This document shows, piece by piece, positions 31,001 to 39,057 of a stretch of 64,000 bases of DNA (position 1 is its first letter; each line of letters opens with the position of its first letter). Both the position numbers and the translations under genes were made by a program. Under the pieces are notes generated by a model. That model had not been told where the DNA came from and made no database searches. It was given only the letters and a program-made list of their open reading frames with translations. Source of the stretch: Aquisalimonas sp. (GTDB taxonomy: Bacteria > Pseudomonadota > Gammaproteobacteria > Nitrococcales > Aquisalimonadaceae); the NCBI GenBank assembly GCA_007126095.1, contig SLBZ01000034.1, positions 38,556 through 102,555 of the forward strand. Reading direction: 5' to 3'.

Positions 31001-31280
31001 CCCGGACGCACTGCTCGCCTCGCTGCGGGAAGAACGGCTACCGGGTTTCGGCGACAAACGCATCCAGCAGGTGGAGCAGTGGCTGGAGCAGGAGGGGGCG
31101 CTGGACCACCGCCCGCGCCTCGACGCGTCCGGGCGGTATCACGCGGTTCTGGCCAGCCTTCCGGACACGGACAACGCCATCACCGATGCCCGGCGGGTGG
31201 TCGACGCACTCGAAGCCGCCACCCCTGCCGACATCGACGTCCAGTCCAGCGCCTCGCCCGAGGTCATGCCCGGCTGGTGA
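27999..31280 (+). CDS. YhaN/SbcC-like AAA ATPase with membrane hairpin and C-terminal extension
   Basis: A 1093-residue SMC-like ATPase, partner of the overlapping metallophosphoesterase. Walker A GPNASGKSS is at residues 32-40; long Arg/Glu-rich coiled coils span about 140-370 and 430-740. Two hydrophobic segments (about 374-427) sit where the hinge or zinc hook would be in SbcC/Rad50, a YhaN feature suggesting membrane contact. The C-terminal head has the signature LSVGTRMQ (about 764) and Walker B/D-loop LPLMLDEALATTD (about 794). About 230 more residues follow (860-1093), unusual for YhaN, with LPGFGDKRIQQVEQWLEQEG resembling a helix-hairpin-helix DNA-binding motif. No CxxC zinc hook. Probably acts in double-strand-break processing near the membrane. 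Confidence 0.88.
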   Translation: MRLDALHIRRLPGIDRALHLETFGPGVNVITGPNASGKSSLLRALRMLIAPRSDDPGNVLLEAAFTRDGEHWRAERFGRDVVWLRDGATSEPPPLPAPDTLGGYFLPVDELLHRTRSDAAIAAQLRRELAGGYDLAALRAEGGPLPVHPRRDRQAGEALKAAEQTLREAESGNRTLLADRERLPDLRVAIQRATEALQRRDHCHNALALVDAREATRAARARLGAFPEVMPEGIDARELERLEQRRDQERERARAAREAMEAASERLRDTGLADEADGGPYLAPMRRRLDEIRDLTARLEQAREQLQRDTARVTENEQLIGDADGNTPRIDQQSVARLEEAAQTLSRALGHWHQLGAGADTTEADGPTTNRSRRVVWLDRLAVAATGMAVAVLAYAGYSGSPALTLAATGSAGAGLAWLLWRSLPGAASAVDPHQEQRTWAARGELEDARTALRSLAADMGLALDTDTLPNHLQLLVQRLLRLDEARIAREESQARCDHLDRNLAPLRDELTHFLATWQSAAASQDITDLTHALEQLERRAQTAADARHERARAEDEATRATAAEQEASAALEQLYARAGIANGDRETLLARLDELPAWREAKQALHTATVREDDARARLQTAPDDLRSLADADDRANLTAELQRATAQSEEHDTLVREEERIHQRLRDAERRFRLEQARADRDEARDALAERLDQRMVAEAGRFLLEDVEADHRREHQPRAARLADQWLRRFTHEQFALELDDHGEPCAREAGSGELRALEALSVGTRMQLLLALRMAWVEEQEHGNVPLPLMLDEALATTDPLRFDAVATTLHTLARDSGRQILYLSAQPEDAERWQRATGEAPRVIDLNRVRAINAESADALPLPEPDAVPEPDTDDPAAYAAALGVDAPNPRAEPGVLHLFHLLHDDLPTLHRLIADLRITTVGQAERLLEGTAARHLEAPARAMLERRTAAARAWVNAWRVGRGEPVDRPRLEESPMGKWKNLDALIERAEAMDGDPDALLASLREERLPGFGDKRIQQVEQWLEQEGALDHRPRLDASGRYHAVLASLPDTDNAITDARRVVDALEAATPADIDVQSSASPEVMPGW

Positions 31281-31352
31281 AGACGGCTTCACGAACAACG
31301 CGCGCCGGACCGTGCGGTCATGCGGCGGGCGTCAGGTCCGGGTCGTAAAGCC

Positions 31353-32579
31353 TCAGATATAGTTGAACAGCGACAGGTTCTGGATCTGGGAGTAGCTCTG
31401 CTGCGCCGCCTGCAGGCCGGCCTGCTGCTGCTGAAAACGACTGATGGCTTCGGCGTAGTTGAGATCCTCGACCCGGGAGAGCTCCGTCTCCAGGTCCAGG
31501 CGCGCGGCCTCGTTGGCGCGCAGCTCCGACTCCAGCGCGTTCAATCGCGCCCCGGTCTCGGCGCGGGTCTGGTTCAGGGAGCCGAGAGCCGAGTCCATGT
31601 TCTCCAGGGCCTCGTAGATCTCCGTTTCCAGCTTGGCGCGATCGGCCCCGTCATCCGCCCGACTTTCGAAGGCGTCAATCAGGTTGTCAACGGTCTGGAA
31701 CAGCGACTGGCGCGGCGCCGAATCCACTGCGAAGCTGTCACCGTCCTCCGGCTCGCCCTCGAACGTCACGGAGCGGCCATCGAACTCGATGGGCGCTCCG
31801 TCCTGGTAGGCCCCGGCCACCGGATCCCCGTTTGCGTCGAGAGCAGGGTCACCATCCCCGTCCACTACTTCGAACTGCATGTCCCCGTCGGCATCCTCCT
31901 CGAACAGAATCTCGTAGGGGCCATTGAAGTCGATGCTGTCGTCGATGACTTCTTCGTTGGCCAGGCGCGCGCGCCCCTGGTTGTCTTCGTTGACCGCCAC
32001 CTGGAAATCACCGTTGCCGGTGGGGATATCCATGAAGGTCTCGTAGCCACTGTGGCTGCTGTCGATCTTGCGACTTGGCCCCACCTGGGTGTCGCGCTGC
32101 CCCTGATCGCCACGGTACTGCACGCCCTCACCTTCGCGCACGAACGGCTCGATGTCCGTCTTGTAGCCTGAGAACAGGTACTCACCGCGGCCATCGTCCG
32201 TGTTGGCCAGATCCTGCAGTTCGTCCACGCGCTCGCGCATCTCCGCCGCAATGGCCTGACGGCTCTCCTGGTTCTGGCTGGCATTGGCGCCCTGGACGGT
32301 CAGCTCGCGGATGCGATTGACCACGTTGCTGGTCTCGTCGAGGACCGTGTCTTCCAGGCGCAGGCGCAGCTCAGCCTGCTCGTTGTTGCGCTGGTACTGC
32401 TCGCTGGTCTTGACCGCCTTGTCCAGATTCAGGGCCTGGGTGGCGCCGGACGGATCATCGGACGGCGACAGAATGCGCCGGCCGGTGCCGAGCTGGTTCT
32501 GGATCTGCAGCAGGTTGGACTGCTGATCCAGAACCGTGTTGATGGAGGACTGCTGCAGGTCACTGGTGGATACACGCAT
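31353..32579 (-). CDS. flgL: Flagellar hook-associated protein 3 (FlgL)
   Basis: A 408-residue structural protein at the junction between hook and filament. The flagellin-like N-terminus starts MRVSTSDLQQSSINTVLDQQ and has the GTGRRILSPSDDPSGA segment. The variable middle (about 130-290) is rich in Asp and Glu, and the C-terminal helix ends LQAAQQSYSQIQNLSLFNYI. The very acidic middle fits export into a saline medium. Last gene of the flgB-L operon, 2 bp after flgK, with GGGGAGA 7 nt before the ATG. Exported by the flagellar type III system. Its chaperone FlgN is encoded at 45381. Confidence 0.96.
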   Translation of the reverse strand: MRVSTSDLQQSSINTVLDQQSNLLQIQNQLGTGRRILSPSDDPSGATQALNLDKAVKTSEQYQRNNEQAELRLRLEDTVLDETSNVVNRIRELTVQGANASQNQESRQAIAAEMRERVDELQDLANTDDGRGEYLFSGYKTDIEPFVREGEGVQYRGDQGQRDTQVGPSRKIDSSHSGYETFMDIPTGNGDFQVAVNEDNQGRARLANEEVIDDSIDFNGPYEILFEEDADGDMQFEVVDGDGDPALDANGDPVAGAYQDGAPIEFDGRSVTFEGEPEDGDSFAVDSAPRQSLFQTVDNLIDAFESRADDGADRAKLETEIYEALENMDSALGSLNQTRAETGARLNALESELRANEAARLDLETELSRVEDLNYAEAISRFQQQQAGLQAAQQSYSQIQNLSLFNYI

Positions 32580-32581
32580 GG

Positions 32582-34570
32582 TTATCTCCCCACCGTGTTG
32601 ATCACTGTCTGGAACAGGTTATCGGCCACGGACGCCGCCTGGGCAGCTGCCTGGAATCCCTGCTGGAACCGCAGCAGATCCGCTGCCTCTTCTTCCAGGT
32701 TTACGCCGGAGACCGATTCACGGTCGGCTTCCGCCTGGCGCAGCAGGGATTCCTGTGCGTCCCGGGCGCTCTGGGAGCGCTGGGTTTCGGTGCCCACTTC
32801 ACCGACGATACGGCTGAAGAAGTCCTGCGGGCTGTCGTTGCCGTCGTTGAGCAGTCCCTCGTTGGCAACCTCCGCCAGCGCCTGGGCGTTCCGGTTGTCA
32901 CCGGAGCCATCCTCGTTGGATTCGATGACGAAGGCATCATCCGTCCGGGGCGTACCAGCCATGGTGAACTCGATCCCCGTCAGCGGATTGTCCGCGCCGA
33001 GGTCGTCCCCGGAGAAGGTCTTGCCGTTGCTGTCTACCGCCGGGTCGTAATCCAGAGTCCCGATCACACCTTCATTGTCGGATTCGACGGTGAACTGGTT
33101 GGTATCGGCGTCGAAGGTCAGCGTGACTTCGTCATCGAACGGCACGTTGTCGTCCGAGGTCATGTTGAAGTCGCCAATCTCGCCGTCACCGCGGTTGACC
33201 CCGGCGGTGCCGCCGTCACCGGTCGCCTCACCGCCCACCACCGGGAACGCCGCCGCCACTTCATCGGCAGTGCGCAGGTTGGATTCCATGGCGGTAATGG
33301 AGTCGCGGGTCGGCTGGATCTCGAAGCGGTCACCGTCCTCGGCATCCTCGATCTCACTTACATCGATGCGCAGCCCCTCCACGTCCAGGACGTCGCCGTC
33401 ACCGTCGTTGTTCACGGAGAATGTTTCGCCACTTTCGCGGTTCTCCACTTCCCAGTCACCGCCCTCGAAGGTGACACGGTAATCCGCACCGGTGAGCTGG
33501 CCCACGGAGTCTTCGACGAACGCCACGTCCGGCACGCCGTCGATGGCGTCGCTGTTGCGGGTGGAGGGCAGCACGCGCGGCTCGGCCACAGAGAAGACGT
33601 CACCCCCCTGCTCGCCGTTCATCTGGATACCCTGGTTATGCTGGGCGTTGATGGCGTTACTGAGATCCGTGGCGAGCTGACCGAGATCGTTACGCACGCT
33701 GTCGAGGGTGTTCTCGCGGAACTCCATCAACCCGCCCAGTTCACCGCCGCTGATCACGTTGGTGACGTTCTTGGGCGAGCCGTCGGCACCCACGAACACC
33801 AGCTCTTCACGGCTGGGATCGAACTCGTTGCGCTGAGTGTCGAGCGCGTTGGCGTCGTTCCCGAGTACCAGCGGCTGACCATTGCCGATCATGACATCAA
33901 TGCCGCCGTCATCGGTATGAATGGCCTGGGTGCCCACCAGATCGGAGAGCTCCTGAAGCTGCTGGTCGCGCTGATCCCGCAGATCATTGGCCGGCTGCCC
34001 ACCGGAACGGCCTTCCGCGTCCCGGATCTCGCGATTGAGATTGGCGATGGACTCGGCGTACTGGTTGATCTGGGAGACGTTGTTCTGCATCTGGTCGGTG
34101 ACTTCGTCATCCAGACTGCGCATCTGCCGATCCAGGAGATCGAAACGGCTGACCAGATTCTCGGCCTCGGAAATGACCATCTGCCGCGCTGAGGACGACG
34201 ACGGGTCGTTGGCCACGTCCTCCAGGCTGTCGAAAAAGCTCTGCAGGGCGGGCGACAGCCCGGCGTCCTTGTCGGCCAGCAGATTGTCGACCCGACCATT
34301 GAAGTTGGCCAACTTGTCGAATGACTGAAACTCGGTACCGGCGCGGCGCACGGCATCCTCGAGGTTCTGGTCGAAGATCCGCTGCACGGTGCCCGTCTTC
34401 ACACCATTGCCGACGAAACCGCCGCCCTGATCGGAGGCCGGCCGCGTTGACAGCTCAGCGCGCTGACGGCTGTACCCCTCGGTGTTGACGTTGGAGATGT
34501 TGTGCGAGGTCGTCGCCAGCGAGCGCTGGAATGCCAGCAGGCCGGAGGTACTGTTGTTCAGCATCGTCAT
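32582..34570 (-). CDS. flgK: Flagellar hook-associated protein 1 (FlgK)
   Basis: A 662-residue hook cap/junction protein placed between hook and FlgL. The N-terminal rod-type motif is SLATTSHNISNVNTEGYSRQ, with the D0/D1 helices down to about residue 200 (LRDQRDQQLQELSDLVGTQ). A long, strongly acidic variable domain covers about 330-580. The C-terminal helix has SGVNLEEEAADLLRFQQGFQ and ends VADNLFQTVINTVGR. Longer than E. coli FlgK (547), the extra length lying in the acidic surface domain. ATG at 34570 with AGGGAG 9 nt upstream. Lies between flgJ (18 bp) and flgL. Confidence 0.96.
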   Translation of the reverse strand: MTMLNNSTSGLLAFQRSLATTSHNISNVNTEGYSRQRAELSTRPASDQGGGFVGNGVKTGTVQRIFDQNLEDAVRRAGTEFQSFDKLANFNGRVDNLLADKDAGLSPALQSFFDSLEDVANDPSSSSARQMVISEAENLVSRFDLLDRQMRSLDDEVTDQMQNNVSQINQYAESIANLNREIRDAEGRSGGQPANDLRDQRDQQLQELSDLVGTQAIHTDDGGIDVMIGNGQPLVLGNDANALDTQRNEFDPSREELVFVGADGSPKNVTNVISGGELGGLMEFRENTLDSVRNDLGQLATDLSNAINAQHNQGIQMNGEQGGDVFSVAEPRVLPSTRNSDAIDGVPDVAFVEDSVGQLTGADYRVTFEGGDWEVENRESGETFSVNNDGDGDVLDVEGLRIDVSEIEDAEDGDRFEIQPTRDSITAMESNLRTADEVAAAFPVVGGEATGDGGTAGVNRGDGEIGDFNMTSDDNVPFDDEVTLTFDADTNQFTVESDNEGVIGTLDYDPAVDSNGKTFSGDDLGADNPLTGIEFTMAGTPRTDDAFVIESNEDGSGDNRNAQALAEVANEGLLNDGNDSPQDFFSRIVGEVGTETQRSQSARDAQESLLRQAEADRESVSGVNLEEEAADLLRFQQGFQAAAQAASVADNLFQTVINTVGR

Positions 34571-34588
34571 TGTCTACTACTCCCTGAT

Positions 34589-35575
34589 CTATGCCTCGTT
34601 TATCGGCCGTTCCGGCCCGGACTTGAGGGGGTCGATGGCCGCCTCCAGCAGGTCACCACTCATGATGCCGCGTATCTTCTCGGCATAATCGGGATCAGTG
34701 GCGTAGCCGGCCCGCTGCAGTTCCTCAACCCAGGTTTCAGGGTCGTGGCTATGCTCCAGCGCATCGCTGTAACGCGGATTGCTCTGCAGGAATTCGACGT
34801 AGTCCTGGAAGCTCTCCTCGAGGGAGTCGTAGGCGCGGAAGCTGGCCACCTCACGCTCCGGCACGCCGCCCCGGAATTCCAGCGTGGGCACGGACACCGA
34901 GTCGCCGTCCCAGCGCTGATCGGCCTTGATACCGAACAGATTGTTGACACTGTCGCCGTCACCGTCGCGAATAACGTGCTGCCCCCAGCCCGTCTCCAGT
35001 GCCGCCTGCGCCACCAGAGCGCGCGGATCGGCATCCAGCGCCTCGGCCGCCTTTTCGGCCGCCGGCCAGACATCCTGTACAAACGCTTCGGGAGAGTCCC
35101 AGCCGGCGCCCTTGCCGCCAGGCCGCCCCGGCTCCGGCGCTCCGGTCCTGGGTGCCGCCTCCGCCCCCTCATCATCGGGAGTCACGATCTGCATGGGCGG
35201 CATTCGACGGTCATAGTCCTCGATGGAGCGACCATGAATGCCGACCTGGTGGTCGGTCTCGAAGCCGGCATTCTCGCGCAGCTGGCGCTCAACCATGTCG
35301 GCGATGCCAAGCCCCCCGGAACGGCCCATGCTCTGCGCCAGCTGCTGATCGTGGAGCTGCTCGTACTGCTCCATGGCATTGCTACCGAACAGGTCGTCAC
35401 CGGGCGTTGCCGCTCGCATGCTCTTGAGCATCATGCCGACGAACACGGTCTCGAACTCCTCCGCCACCTCGCGCAGGTCCTGCTCAGACGGGTTCTGCAG
35501 ATTGCCGCGCATCCGGTCCAGAGAGCCGTTGTCGAAGATGTTCGGGTCCGGATGCTGGGGAGTGCTGATCGCCAT
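34589..35575 (-). CDS. flgJ: Flagellar rod assembly protein / peptidoglycan hydrolase FlgJ
   Basis: A 328-residue bifunctional protein. The N-terminal rod-binding domain (to about 110) shows EFETVFVGMMLKSMRAAT. After a Pro/Gly linker, a C-terminal glucosaminidase-type muramidase domain (about 165-320) has AQAALETGWGQHVI with the catalytic Glu and VNNLFGIKADQRW. It clears peptidoglycan so the rod can pass. Dual-domain FlgJ is the form found in beta- and gammaproteobacteria. Strong GAGGAG site 7-8 nt before the ATG. Lies 11 bp after flgI, in the main flagellar operon. Confidence 0.95.
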   Translation of the reverse strand: MAISTPQHPDPNIFDNGSLDRMRGNLQNPSEQDLREVAEEFETVFVGMMLKSMRAATPGDDLFGSNAMEQYEQLHDQQLAQSMGRSGGLGIADMVERQLRENAGFETDHQVGIHGRSIEDYDRRMPPMQIVTPDDEGAEAAPRTGAPEPGRPGGKGAGWDSPEAFVQDVWPAAEKAAEALDADPRALVAQAALETGWGQHVIRDGDGDSVNNLFGIKADQRWDGDSVSVPTLEFRGGVPEREVASFRAYDSLEESFQDYVEFLQSNPRYSDALEHSHDPETWVEELQRAGYATDPDYAEKIRGIMSGDLLEAAIDPLKSGPERPINEA

Positions 35576-35586
35576 GGAACCGCTCC

Positions 35587-36711
35587 TCAGATTACGACCA
35601 GTTCTGCGCGCAGGGCACCGGCCTGTTTGAGCGCTTCGAGGATCGCCACCAGATCACTGGGAGCAGCGCCTACCTGATTGACGGACTCGACGATCTCTTC
35701 CAAGCGCACCCCCGGGCCAAACAGGAACATCGGGCTGTCTTCCTGCTCCACCTGGATATCGGTATCGGGCGTTATGACCGGCTGTCCGCCAGCGAACGGA
35801 GGCGGCTGTTCAACGTCGAAATCCTCACTTATCGTTACTGTCAGGCTGCCGTGACTTACCGCTGCCTGACGCACACGCACTTCGCTGCCCACCACCACGG
35901 TGCCGGAGCGCGAGTTGACGATGACCCGCGCGGGCGCCTCACCGGGCTCGACACGGATATCTTCCAGGTAGGCCATGAAGCCCACCCGCTGGTCGGGGTT
36001 CTGCGGCGCCTGTACGGTGACGGCCGCGGCATCCTCGGCGCGGGCGGTGTCCGGGCCAAGTTCCTCGTTGATTGCGTCAGCCACCCGGCGCGCGGTGGTG
36101 AAGTCCGCCGTGTTCAGATTGAGCTCGATGGTGTTACCGGTGTTGAAAGGCGAGGCGACTTCCCGCTCCACGGTCGCGCCATTGGGAATGCGCCCTGAAC
36201 TGGGCACGTTCACCGTAATGCTGGATCCATCTTCGCCGTCGACCCCGAACCCGCTGACAGTGAGATTGCCCTGAGCCATGGCGTAGACTTCTCCGTCGGC
36301 CCCGCGCATGGGAGTCATAAGCAGGGCACCACCCCGAAGGCTGTCGGCATTGCCAATGGAGGCCACGGTAACGTCGATGTCCTGACCCGGTCGGGAAAAC
36401 GCCGGCAGATCGGCGGTGACCATGACCGCGGCGACGTTGTCCGTCTGGAAGTTGACGTCGGGCGGAACCTGAACGCCCTGAGAACTCAGCATGCTACGGA
36501 TGCTCTGCACTGTGAACGGCGTCTGGGTGGTCTGATCACCCGTGCCGTCCAGACCGACCACAAGCCCGTAACCGACCAGCTGGTTGTCCCGGACGCCCGC
36601 AACCGACGCGAGATCCTTGATTCGCTCGCCGGTCCAGGTCTGGGCGTTGAGCGAAACGCTGGTCCAGGCCAGCATCGCGCTCATGAGCATCACGATGGTA
36701 AGACGTTTCAT
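35587..36711 (-). CDS. flgI: Flagellar P-ring protein FlgI
   Basis: A 374-residue periplasmic protein forming the P-ring bushing around the rod in the peptidoglycan layer. N-terminal Sec signal peptide [16 protein letters not shown]..., predicted cleavage after ...SLNAQ. The mature part starts with [32 protein letters not shown], the FlgI hallmark (quoted in part: [13 protein letters not shown]), and ends [17 protein letters not shown] prefer the second ATG (36711), which has GGGAG 8 nt upstream; an ATG two codons earlier (36717) is possible. Follows flgH by 13 bp. Assembly needs FlgA, encoded at 44155. Confidence 0.95.
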   Translation of the reverse strand: MKRLTIVMLMSAMLAWTSVSLNAQTWTGERIKDLASVAGVRDNQLVGYGLVVGLDGTGDQTTQTPFTVQSIRSMLSSQGVQVPPDVNFQTDNVAAVMVTADLPAFSRPGQDIDVTVASIGNADSLRGGALLMTPMRGADGEVYAMAQGNLTVSGFGVDGEDGSSITVNVPSSGRIPNGATVEREVASPFNTGNTIELNLNTADFTTARRVADAINEELGPDTARAEDAAAVTVQAPQNPDQRVGFMAYLEDIRVEPGEAPARVIVNSRSGTVVVGSEVRVRQAAVSHGSLTVTISEDFDVEQPPPFAGGQPVITPDTDIQVEQEDSPMFLFGPGVRLEEIVESVNQVGAAPSDLVAILEALKQAGALRAELVVI

Positions 36712-36730
36712 TGCCATTGCTCCCGTGGCG

Positions 36731-37402
36731 TCAGAACGGCCACAGCGGACTGTTCACAATGCGCTGCCCCCAGCCCATACGGTTGGAGTCCGCCAACGAC
36801 CCCGTACCGGTGTACGAGATCTGCGAGTTGGCGATACGCTCCGAGGAGATGGAATTGTCCGGCGACAGATCGTCCGGCCGCACCAGCCCGGTAATCGTGA
36901 TGTACTCATCACCGTGATTGATCGTGAGCTTCTTACGGCCCTGCACCACCAGGTTCCCGGAGGGGTGCACGTCCACGACGACGGCGCTGATACTGCCCGT
37001 CAGCTCGTTCCCCTGATCCACGGCACCGGAACCATCGAAACCGCTTGCGGACTCCGCCCCAACGGACAGCGGGTTGCCGCCAATGGTGGCGTCGCGACCC
37101 AGGATATTCGGCGCCCCCATATCCACGTCGCTGTCTCGGGTTACCGACGTGCTGGCGTTCTTGCTCGCCCCGGTCTCCTCTTCCAGGAAGATGGTGATGA
37201 TGTCGCCTGGTCGCAGGGCCGTGCGATTCTCGAACAGCCGTTGCCCCTGACTGGCCTGATAGATGGAGCCATTCGCCTCCGGCTCCTCCTCGGTAATCAC
37301 CGGCTCCGGCAGCGACGGCGGATCCTTGTACTCCGGCGGCGTCGTCACGGCGCAGCCGGTGATGAATACGGCCCCGACAAGCAATACTGCGAATGCTTTC
37401 AT
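36731..37402 (-). CDS. flgH: Flagellar L-ring lipoprotein FlgH
   Basis: A 223-residue outer-membrane lipoprotein forming the L-ring bushing. It has a lipoprotein signal peptide with lipobox FITGC (lipidated Cys17). Typical family segments are [39 protein letters not shown] and the end [28 protein letters not shown]. Size and motifs are standard. Located between flgG and flgI in the operon; a perfect stem-loop precedes it in the 68-bp gap after flgG. Confidence 0.96.
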   Translation of the reverse strand: MKAFAVLLVGAVFITGCAVTTPPEYKDPPSLPEPVITEEEPEANGSIYQASQGQRLFENRTALRPGDIITIFLEEETGASKNASTSVTRDSDVDMGAPNILGRDATIGGNPLSVGAESASGFDGSGAVDQGNELTGSISAVVVDVHPSGNLVVQGRKKLTINHGDEYITITGLVRPDDLSPDNSISSERIANSQISYTGTGSLADSNRMGWGQRIVNSPLWPF

Positions 37403-37439
37403 GGTGTGTGCCCCCTACCCGGACGCAACTCCAGGTGAT

Positions 37440-37462
37440 GTGGCCGCCATCAAGGCGGCCAC
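37440..37462 (-). other. Intercistronic stem-loop between flgG and flgH
   Basis: A perfect 9-bp stem GTGGCCGCC/GGCGGCCAC with ATCAA loop in the 68-bp gap. No T-run. It could set relative mRNA levels of rod/hook versus ring genes, or simply stabilise the upstream message. Confidence 0.45.
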
Positions 37463-37470
37463 CAGCGGAA

Positions 37471-38256
37471 TTACAGGTTCTGCGTAATGAACTGCAGCAT
37501 CTGGTCCGACGTGGAAATGGACTTGGTATTGGTCTCGAAGGCGCGCTGGGTCTCGATCATGTTCACCAGTTCTTCGGCAATGTTCACGTTGGAGGACTCC
37601 AGCGCACCCTGAAGCACCCCCCCGAGCCCGTCGAGCCCGGGCGTACCGGCCTGCGGTGCACCACTGGCAGCGGTCTCCATGAACAGGTTGCCACCGATGG
37701 GCTCCAGGCCCGCCGGGTTGACGAAGTCCACCAGTTCGATCTGTCCCACTTCCTGGACGTCCGCCTGACCGGCGAGGGAGACGGTAACCGTGCCGTCCTG
37801 CCCGATGGTGACGTTCTCGGCGTTCTCGGGAATATTGAGCGGCGGCTCCAGCTCGAAACCACTGGAGGTCACCACCTGCCCCTCGCTGTTCACCTGGAAG
37901 GAGCCGTCGCGGGTGTATCCAACGGAGCCGTCAGGGCGCAGGATCTGGAAGAAACCCTCACCTTCCACGGCGAGATCCAGCGGGTTTTCAGTCTGCTGCA
38001 GTGTGCCTTGGGAATGCTCTTTCTCCGTGGCAACAACGCGCACGCCGGTGCCCAACGACAGCCCCGTGGGGAGCTGCGCATCCTGAGTGTTCTGCGCGCC
38101 GGCCTGACGCACGTTCTGGTAAACGAGGTCCTCGAACACCGCACGGTCCTGCTTGAAGCCGGTGGTGTTCACGTTGGACAGGTTATTGGAGACGGTCTGC
38201 ATGCGCGTCTCCTGCGCGTCCAGGCCGGTCTTGGCGACCCAAAGTGCGGGATTCAT
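37471..38256 (-). CDS. flgG: Flagellar distal rod protein FlgG
   Basis: A 261-residue rod protein forming the distal, outer-membrane-crossing part. The N-terminus has LWVAKTGLDAQETRMQTVSNNLSN and the NTTGFKQDRA motif of rod/hook proteins. The middle has FFQILRPDGSVGYTRDGSFQ, and the C-terminal helix reads LVNMIETQRAFETNTKSIST...DQMLQFITQNL. Normal length for FlgG. Follows flgF by 36 bp in the operon; assembles on FlgF and supports hook growth. Confidence 0.97.
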   Translation of the reverse strand: MNPALWVAKTGLDAQETRMQTVSNNLSNVNTTGFKQDRAVFEDLVYQNVRQAGAQNTQDAQLPTGLSLGTGVRVVATEKEHSQGTLQQTENPLDLAVEGEGFFQILRPDGSVGYTRDGSFQVNSEGQVVTSSGFELEPPLNIPENAENVTIGQDGTVTVSLAGQADVQEVGQIELVDFVNPAGLEPIGGNLFMETAASGAPQAGTPGLDGLGGVLQGALESSNVNIAEELVNMIETQRAFETNTKSISTSDQMLQFITQNL

Positions 38257-38292
38257 GGTTACCCTCCTGCCGTGTCGACGGCGTTATTCGTC

Positions 38293-39036
38293 TCAGCCCT
38301 GCATCCGCAGCAAGGAGCTGCTGGCGGCATCGTTCTCTTCGGCGTTGGTCAACATCTTCACGTGCATCTCGAACTGGCGCTGGTTGTCGATTAGCTCGAC
38401 CATGGCGTCCACCGAGCTCACGTTGCTGCCCTCGAGCGTCCCGGAGTTCAGGCGCATCTGCGCGTCGGCCGGGGCAACGTCGCCGTCCGCCAGACGGAAC
38501 AGGCCATCCTCCCCCTTCTCCAGATCCTGCTCCGCCGGATTCACCATCTTGATGCGATCGATGATGACCAGCTCGTTCGCGTCACCGCCGTCCGGGACGA
38601 TGCTGATGGTGCCGTCGTCACCGATGTCCACCTTGTCCGCCGGCGGCACAGCGATCGGCCCGTTCTCACCCATCACCTGCTGACCGGCACCGGTCTCCAG
38701 CAACCCCATGTTGGACACACGCATGTCACCACGGCGTGTGTAGGCCTCGTTGCCGTCAGCGCCCTGGACCGCGAAAAAGCCTTCACCCTGCAGCGCGACA
38801 TCCATGTCCCGGCCGGTGGTCTGCATGCTGCCGGGGTTGAAATCCCAGCCAACGCTGCTCTCCGCGGAGTAAGCCCGGCTGTCGAAACCGGGCCCGCTGA
38901 CCGGGTGCGTGATCAACTGATCCATGTCCGCCCGGAAACCGGGCGTATTGGCGTTGGACAGGTTGTGACTGGTGTGCTGCTGCGCCTGCAGAGCGTGCTT
39001 GGCACCGGTCATGGAAAGATATGCAAAATTATCCAT
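38293..39036 (-). CDS. flgF: Flagellar proximal rod protein FlgF
   Basis: A 247-residue rod protein between FlgC and FlgG. It starts MDNFAYLSMTGAKHALQAQQ, with HNLSNANTPGFRADMDQ. The centre has FFAVQGADGNEAYTRRGDMR, and the end is MVELIDNQRQFEMHVKMLTNAEENDAASS (quoted in part). Normal length. Gap to flgE is 21 bp. Confidence 0.95.
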   Translation of the reverse strand: MDNFAYLSMTGAKHALQAQQHTSHNLSNANTPGFRADMDQLITHPVSGPGFDSRAYSAESSVGWDFNPGSMQTTGRDMDVALQGEGFFAVQGADGNEAYTRRGDMRVSNMGLLETGAGQQVMGENGPIAVPPADKVDIGDDGTISIVPDGGDANELVIIDRIKMVNPAEQDLEKGEDGLFRLADGDVAPADAQMRLNSGTLEGSNVSSVDAMVELIDNQRQFEMHVKMLTNAEENDAASSSLLRMQG

Positions 39037-39057
39037 GGGTCATGTCCTCGCCCCGCC

